Notes under the pieces: model-generated
The model's input: the letters and a program-made list of their open reading frames with translations, nothing else
Databases searched by the model: none
What the model was told of the DNA's origin: nothing
Shown here: piece by piece, positions 60,327 through 64,000 of the stretch
Layout: each line of letters begins with the position of its first letter
Position numbering within the stretch: the stretch's first letter is position 1
Position numbers and translations under genes: made by a program
NCBI GenBank assembly: GCA_036960565.1
Contig: JBALXQ010000010.1
Coordinates: 57,820-121,819, forward strand
From: Bermanella sp036960565
Lineage (GTDB): Bacteria; Pseudomonadota; Gammaproteobacteria; Pseudomonadales; Oceanobacteraceae
Length of the DNA: 64,000 nt
Direction: 5' to 3'

Positions 60327-60938
60327 ATGGCAATAAATATTATCCTTGCCGACGATCATCAGTTGTTTCGTGAAGGCATTAAAACCTTACTGGAGGCGGT
60401 TGCTGGTTATACCGTAGTGGCAGAAGTAGATAATGCCATAAGCCTAAAAGAAACCATTAAAACGGTGTCGGCTGACTTAGTGCTACTTGATTATCGAATG
60501 CCAGGAGGCGGCGCGTTAACAACATTAACGGAGATTAAAAAGAAATTTCCAAAAACAAAAGTAATTGCCTTAACCGGGGTAGATTCAAGCTCGCTATTTA
60601 AACAACTAATAAACAGTTCAGCCGATGGCGTGTTGCATAAGGAAATTTCTGCGGATGAATTATTGCAAGCTGTGAGTGATGTATTAAAGGGAAAAAAAGC
60701 TTATTCAGCCAGAGTGAAGGAACAAGCTATTGATCAAAAACCAATACTATCCAATCGTGAATATCAGGTGTTAGATTTAGTCGTAGAGGGCTTAAATAAT
60801 AATGAAATTGGTGAACGCTTAAATTTGTCTGCCAAGACCATAGAAAATCACCGATACAATTTAATGAATAAGCTTGAAGTACGCAACGTGGTTGAGCTTA
60901 TGCATTACGCCCGAAAAAATGGCTTGTTTCACGACTGA
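60327..60938 (+). CDS. LuxR-type (NarL-family) response regulator
   Basis: A receiver domain with the acidic pair in IILADDHQ, phosphoacceptor Asp55 (VLLDYRMPG) and a conserved Lys near LHKEISADELL is joined to a LuxR/GerE helix-turn-helix (NREYQVLDLVVEGLNNNEIG; LSAKTIENHRYNLM). It belongs with the ErdR/AgmR-type regulators of quinoprotein alcohol oxidation by length and layout. Start ATG has GAGG upstream. A hybrid histidine kinase gene lies 50 bp downstream. It likely controls the multihaem modules and the diiron oxidase gene. Confidence 0.9.
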   Translation: MAINIILADDHQLFREGIKTLLEAVAGYTVVAEVDNAISLKETIKTVSADLVLLDYRMPGGGALTTLTEIKKKFPKTKVIALTGVDSSSLFKQLINSSADGVLHKEISADELLQAVSDVLKGKKAYSARVKEQAIDQKPILSNREYQVLDLVVEGLNNNEIGERLNLSAKTIENHRYNLMNKLEVRNVVELMHYARKNGLFHD

Positions 60939-60988
60939 GTGATTTTTAGTCTTAATTTAAATGATCGTTTATATATGCCTGGATCATA

Positions 60989-62749
60989 ATGATTAAAAAG
61001 TTTCATTCAACACTGCTTCAACAAGATAATCCCATTAATCCTGTGAACGAAGCCCGCTTGGATATGCTGCTTAAGCAAACACAAGTAACCGGTTTTTTAA
61101 GCATTATCCTGTCTGGTTTGCTCGCCTATCTAATGTTTGATAGCCCCCATGGCAGTGCAATGATTATCTGGGTTTTTCTGGTGGCCTTTGTTTTCTTTTT
61201 GCGCTGGGGTTTGTTTTATCGAAAAATAAACCAACTTCGTAAACAAGGGGTGAACAGGTTCCCACTATACCACTGTGTAATTGTTAGTTTTTTATTCGTA
61301 TCTGGGGTTTTATGGGGTGGGGGCGTTTATCTATTCTTTCCTAGTGTTCATCAGGTCGAGCTTTTTGTCACATTTATTACCGTTGTTGTGGGCATTACCG
61401 CTGGCAATATGCCCAGTTTTGCCCCGTCTTTTATCGGTTATATGCTCTTCATGGTGCCAACATTAATGGGTGTGGCGTTTAAGTCTTACGAATATAATTA
61501 TGATGTATTGTTTACCTCGGTCATTATTTATTTAGGCTATCTAGCCCTTACTGCGAAGCGTATGTCGGCCGCTGTAATAGAAACCATATGCATTAATATA
61601 GAAAACACAAAATTATTAACACAAGTGACACAAGCAAAAGAATATGCTGAAAAAGCCAATATTCAAAAGTCTAAATTCCTCGCTTCAGCCAGCCATGATT
61701 TACGCCAGCCATTAAACTCAATGGGGTTGTTTTTATACGCATTCGCACAAACGTTAAAAGACAAGCAACCTAATTTGAATGTATTTAAAAAAATTCAGCT
61801 TTCTTATGAAGCCTTAAAAGAACTATTTGATGCCTTATTAGAAGTGTCTCGTTTGGATGCGGGCAATGTTGAATGTGATATTGAGCCGGTGGCACTCACA
61901 CCTTTATTAACAAATTTGGTGGATGAACTTAATGAGCAAGCCAATAACAAGCATTTAGATATTGTCTATAAAGGCAATGATTTTACGGTAATGGCAGATC
62001 GAATACTCTTGTCTAGGATTGTGCGTAACTTATTAGAAAATGCCATTAAATATACCGAACAAGGGAAAATTACAGTTGAAGAATTGCAGCAGGATCAGAT
62101 TTTAACCTTAAGCATTAAAGATACGGGTATCGGCATCGCTGAAGATGAGTTAGAAAATATATTTGATGAATATCATCAGCTATCAAATAATCGCCGAGAC
62201 CGTCGCCAAGGCATAGGACTTGGCTTGGCCATTGTTAAAAAACTGGCAGCCCTAATGGGATACGAAATTAAGGCGCGCTCTGTGTTAGGCCAGGGCTCCA
62301 GTTTTAGTATTGGACTAAACATCGCTAAGCGCGGTGAAAGTAAGACTCACCAGCCACAGCTTGTCACTCCCACCAAACCAGAACTAACATTGCATAGAAT
62401 ATTAGTGGTAGATGATGATCCTGATAGCTTGCTCGGTTTAGGCTGGCTATTAGAGTCTTGGGGTTATCAAGTAGATAAAGCCTCTAGTTATGAAGAGGCC
62501 TTGGCAATTATTAAGCAAAACTCTCCCGATATTATTCTTATGGATTACCGCCTACAGGACAATATGAACGGCATTCAAGTTTTATTAAAACTGGCTAAAC
62601 AAATCCCCACACCTGTGGAAGCTATTATCATTAGCGGCGATACCGACCCTGAGATACTTCAACATATTAAAGGTAATGGCTTTATGTGCTTGCATAAACC
62701 TATTGTCGCAGAACAATTGCAGATAGAACTGAATAAATTAATCACTTAA
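60989..62749 (+). CDS. Hybrid sensor histidine kinase with C-terminal receiver
   Basis: About six N-terminal membrane helices (residues ~35-190) are followed by a short coiled linker, a HisKA domain with ASHDLRQPLNSMG (His236) and a HATPase domain with NLLENAIKYT, DTGIGI and GIGLGLAIV. The C-terminal receiver carries RILVVDDDPDSL and Asp519 (ILMDYRLQ). The HDLRQPL version of the H-box marks the group that includes kinases of alcohol- or terpene-responsive systems. No PAS or periplasmic sensor domain is visible, so the membrane part or a cytosolic signal must sense. It is probably cotranscribed with the response regulator. Cognate pairing is inferred from adjacency. Confidence 0.9.
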   Translation: MIKKFHSTLLQQDNPINPVNEARLDMLLKQTQVTGFLSIILSGLLAYLMFDSPHGSAMIIWVFLVAFVFFLRWGLFYRKINQLRKQGVNRFPLYHCVIVSFLFVSGVLWGGGVYLFFPSVHQVELFVTFITVVVGITAGNMPSFAPSFIGYMLFMVPTLMGVAFKSYEYNYDVLFTSVIIYLGYLALTAKRMSAAVIETICINIENTKLLTQVTQAKEYAEKANIQKSKFLASASHDLRQPLNSMGLFLYAFAQTLKDKQPNLNVFKKIQLSYEALKELFDALLEVSRLDAGNVECDIEPVALTPLLTNLVDELNEQANNKHLDIVYKGNDFTVMADRILLSRIVRNLLENAIKYTEQGKITVEELQQDQILTLSIKDTGIGIAEDELENIFDEYHQLSNNRRDRRQGIGLGLAIVKKLAALMGYEIKARSVLGQGSSFSIGLNIAKRGESKTHQPQLVTPTKPELTLHRILVVDDDPDSLLGLGWLLESWGYQVDKASSYEEALAIIKQNSPDIILMDYRLQDNMNGIQVLLKLAKQIPTPVEAIIISGDTDPEILQHIKGNGFMCLHKPIVAEQLQIELNKLIT

Positions 62750-62894
62750 TTGGATAATCATTTTTTTAGTTGCAACTCGTCTATAAGCATTTCTAAAATA
62801 GCTCTATAACAGTTCCCAGTTAAGCCCTCTGCATTACTGACCACAAAGGCTCGGTTATAAGCGGTCTCTTACGCTATTTAATGGTTATTTAATA

Positions 62895-62914
62895 GCTTGT
62901 TATCACCCATTGAT
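62895..62914. promoter_or_regulatory. CACCCATT motif, site B
   Basis: GCTTGTTATCACCCATTGAT shares 17 consecutive bases with site A at 49.4 kb and lies 80 bp upstream of the HDO-type oxidase gene. This is the best-placed copy for direct promoter control. Confidence 0.5.
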
Positions 62915-62974
62915 ATTTATTAATAGGCTAAATAGTAACTAAAATTAGGGGTAGGAATCTTGTAGGAGCGTAAT

Positions 62975-63877
62975 ATGTCTGGTTCAAAATTAGAGCATTT
63001 AGACAGCTTTGCACAGAAAAACCATATCGAGGGGCTTACTCAGGCCACTCTTGAGCATTTGAATGATGGCTCTTACAAAATGGACAAGGCCGAGGCTTTT
63101 CTTAATTTTCAAAAAAGAATCAACCAGGAGCTGTTAACCCATAAAGTCATTACCCATAACGCTTATACAAACTGGTTTGCCAATGCCAGTTTAAACGATG
63201 CACAGGTGAAGGGGTTTATTATTCAGTTTAGTGTGTTCTCTAATCAATTTTTGGTGGCGCAATTACACAAGATGATTAATGCCGACACGATAGATGAAAT
63301 GCGGGCCTCTAAGGAAATTTTGGCCAATGAAATAGGCGTGCATTTTAGCGGCAGTACCGATTCTGATAAAAGCCGAGATGACCTCGGCGGTGTAGAGGGC
63401 TCCATTGAGGGCGGTAAATTTCATTTTAGGGCCGCTCACTTTGAATTGCTGGTGCGCATGGCCGAACAACTAGGCTTAGATTTTCATTTGTTAGGCAAGC
63501 GCTCTCGCGGTCGCAAGGAGACTTTATTCTTTTGTGATGAACTCATTCGTTTATATGGCAATGAAGATTATCAAATTGCCACAGCGGCCTCTTATGCGGT
63601 GGAAAACTGGGCAGCTGCCGGTTTTTGGGATCAACTTGTCGCGGGTTTAAGCTTGTATAAAGCCAGCCACCATATGAAACAATTGCCACTTACATTTTTC
63701 TCATGGCACAGCAAGGTAGAAGCCAATCATGCTCACCATACTCAAGAAGAGTTAGAGAGCTTTTACTTTAACTTTGACGTGGATGAGGATGCCTTTATTA
63801 AAACCGGTATAGAAATGCTTGATGGTGTTTATGCATTTTGGAAGGGGTTAGATCAGGATCGGCAGAAGCTTCACTAA
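62975..63877 (+). CDS. Haem-oxygenase-like diiron oxidase (HDO/PqqC-TenA fold)
   Basis: The helical haem-oxygenase-like fold is indicated by LANEIGVHF (Glu119) and RAAHFELLVRMAEQLGLD (His155). Glu210 follows in AVENWAAAGFW, and then the WHSKVEANHAHH motif, giving His245-x3-Glu249-x2-His252. This is the H-x3-D/E-x2-H arrangement of diiron HDO enzymes such as UndA and CADD. Length (300) is slightly longer than typical. Family members perform unusual oxygen-dependent reactions, including terminal alkene formation and PABA synthesis. Substrate unknown. AGGAG precedes ATG. It stands after the two-component pair, with the CACCCATT motif in its upstream region. Confidence 0.72.
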   Translation: MSGSKLEHLDSFAQKNHIEGLTQATLEHLNDGSYKMDKAEAFLNFQKRINQELLTHKVITHNAYTNWFANASLNDAQVKGFIIQFSVFSNQFLVAQLHKMINADTIDEMRASKEILANEIGVHFSGSTDSDKSRDDLGGVEGSIEGGKFHFRAAHFELLVRMAEQLGLDFHLLGKRSRGRKETLFFCDELIRLYGNEDYQIATAASYAVENWAAAGFWDQLVAGLSLYKASHHMKQLPLTFFSWHSKVEANHAHHTQEELESFYFNFDVDEDAFIKTGIEMLDGVYAFWKGLDQDRQKLH

Positions 63878-64000
63878 ATCTAATTTGCTCGCTCTGGTGG
63901 CGTTAAAAATTGACTCAATACTCTGAGAGTACGACGAATACGTATTTATAAATATAAATCAACGTTTCGTCATTTTAAGCTAGCGCAGTGGTAAACGGTG

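Noticed and set aside
1..64000. tRNA, rRNA, riboswitch, phage or insertion-sequence features
   Set aside because: None of the characteristic secondary structures, anticodon arms, transposase motifs or phage structural genes was recognised.

Overview
This is a gammaproteobacterial chromosome segment. The inference rests on lipoprotein signals with LxxC lipoboxes, outer-membrane beta-barrels, a TonB-type C-terminal fusion, many LysR, AraC and LuxR regulators, a good Fur-box match and modest GC content (low-to-mid 40s by eye). The gene content (alkylsulfatase, Baeyer-Villiger monooxygenases, an aromatic-ring hydroxylase relative, GST, azoreductases, multihaem c-type proteins) suggests an aerobic, probably marine heterotroph that handles hydrophobic, aromatic or steroid-like compounds. 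I do not name a genus. I see no rRNA, tRNA, prophage, insertion sequence or CRISPR array.

Layout. 0-12 kb: tandem-HxlR regulator, a 47-bp tandem repeat array broken by a 100-N gap, AraC regulator, alkylsulfatase-like lipoprotein, periplasmic binding protein, a secreted PI-PLC/C-type-lectin protein, a second copy of the 47-bp repeat and a class II glutamine amidotransferase. 12.5-19 kb: GFA-family protein, LuxR-type regulator, small beta-barrel, ankyrin/MORN lipoprotein and an FAD monooxygenase. 19.2-26.4 kb: a tandemly duplicated module in which a Baeyer-Villiger monooxygenase/alpha-beta hydrolase operon is divergent from its AraC regulator. The two hydrolase copies are almost identical over 851 bp while the flanking genes have diverged. 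26.4-30 kb: DUF4124-glutaredoxin protein and an 18-repeat RCC1-like lipoprotein. 30-35 kb: electrophile/quinone detoxification genes (GST, NTF2-like, DsbA-like, tautomerase, azoreductase) with two LysR regulators. 35-41.5 kb: PepSY-like membrane protein plus ferredoxin-type reductase near a Fur box, a dihaem peroxidase-like lipoprotein, and a LysR/aldo-keto reductase pair. 41.5-46 kb: broken binding protein, then porin, short PBP-like protein and a chalcone-isomerase-like/TonB fusion. 46-49.2 kb: azoreductase/LysR pair, GNAT and AraC genes.

49.2-64 kb is the most unusual part. Two convergent copies of a module, each a roughly 1,080-residue three-CXXCH lipoprotein followed by a Tat-exported DUF1501-type protein, flank an AraC gene. 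A LuxR-type response regulator, a hybrid histidine kinase and a haem-oxygenase-like diiron oxidase (HDO-type) follow. A shared CACCCATT-containing motif lies in three of the intergenic regions, so these genes may form one regulon for an extracytoplasmic oxidation of an unknown substrate.
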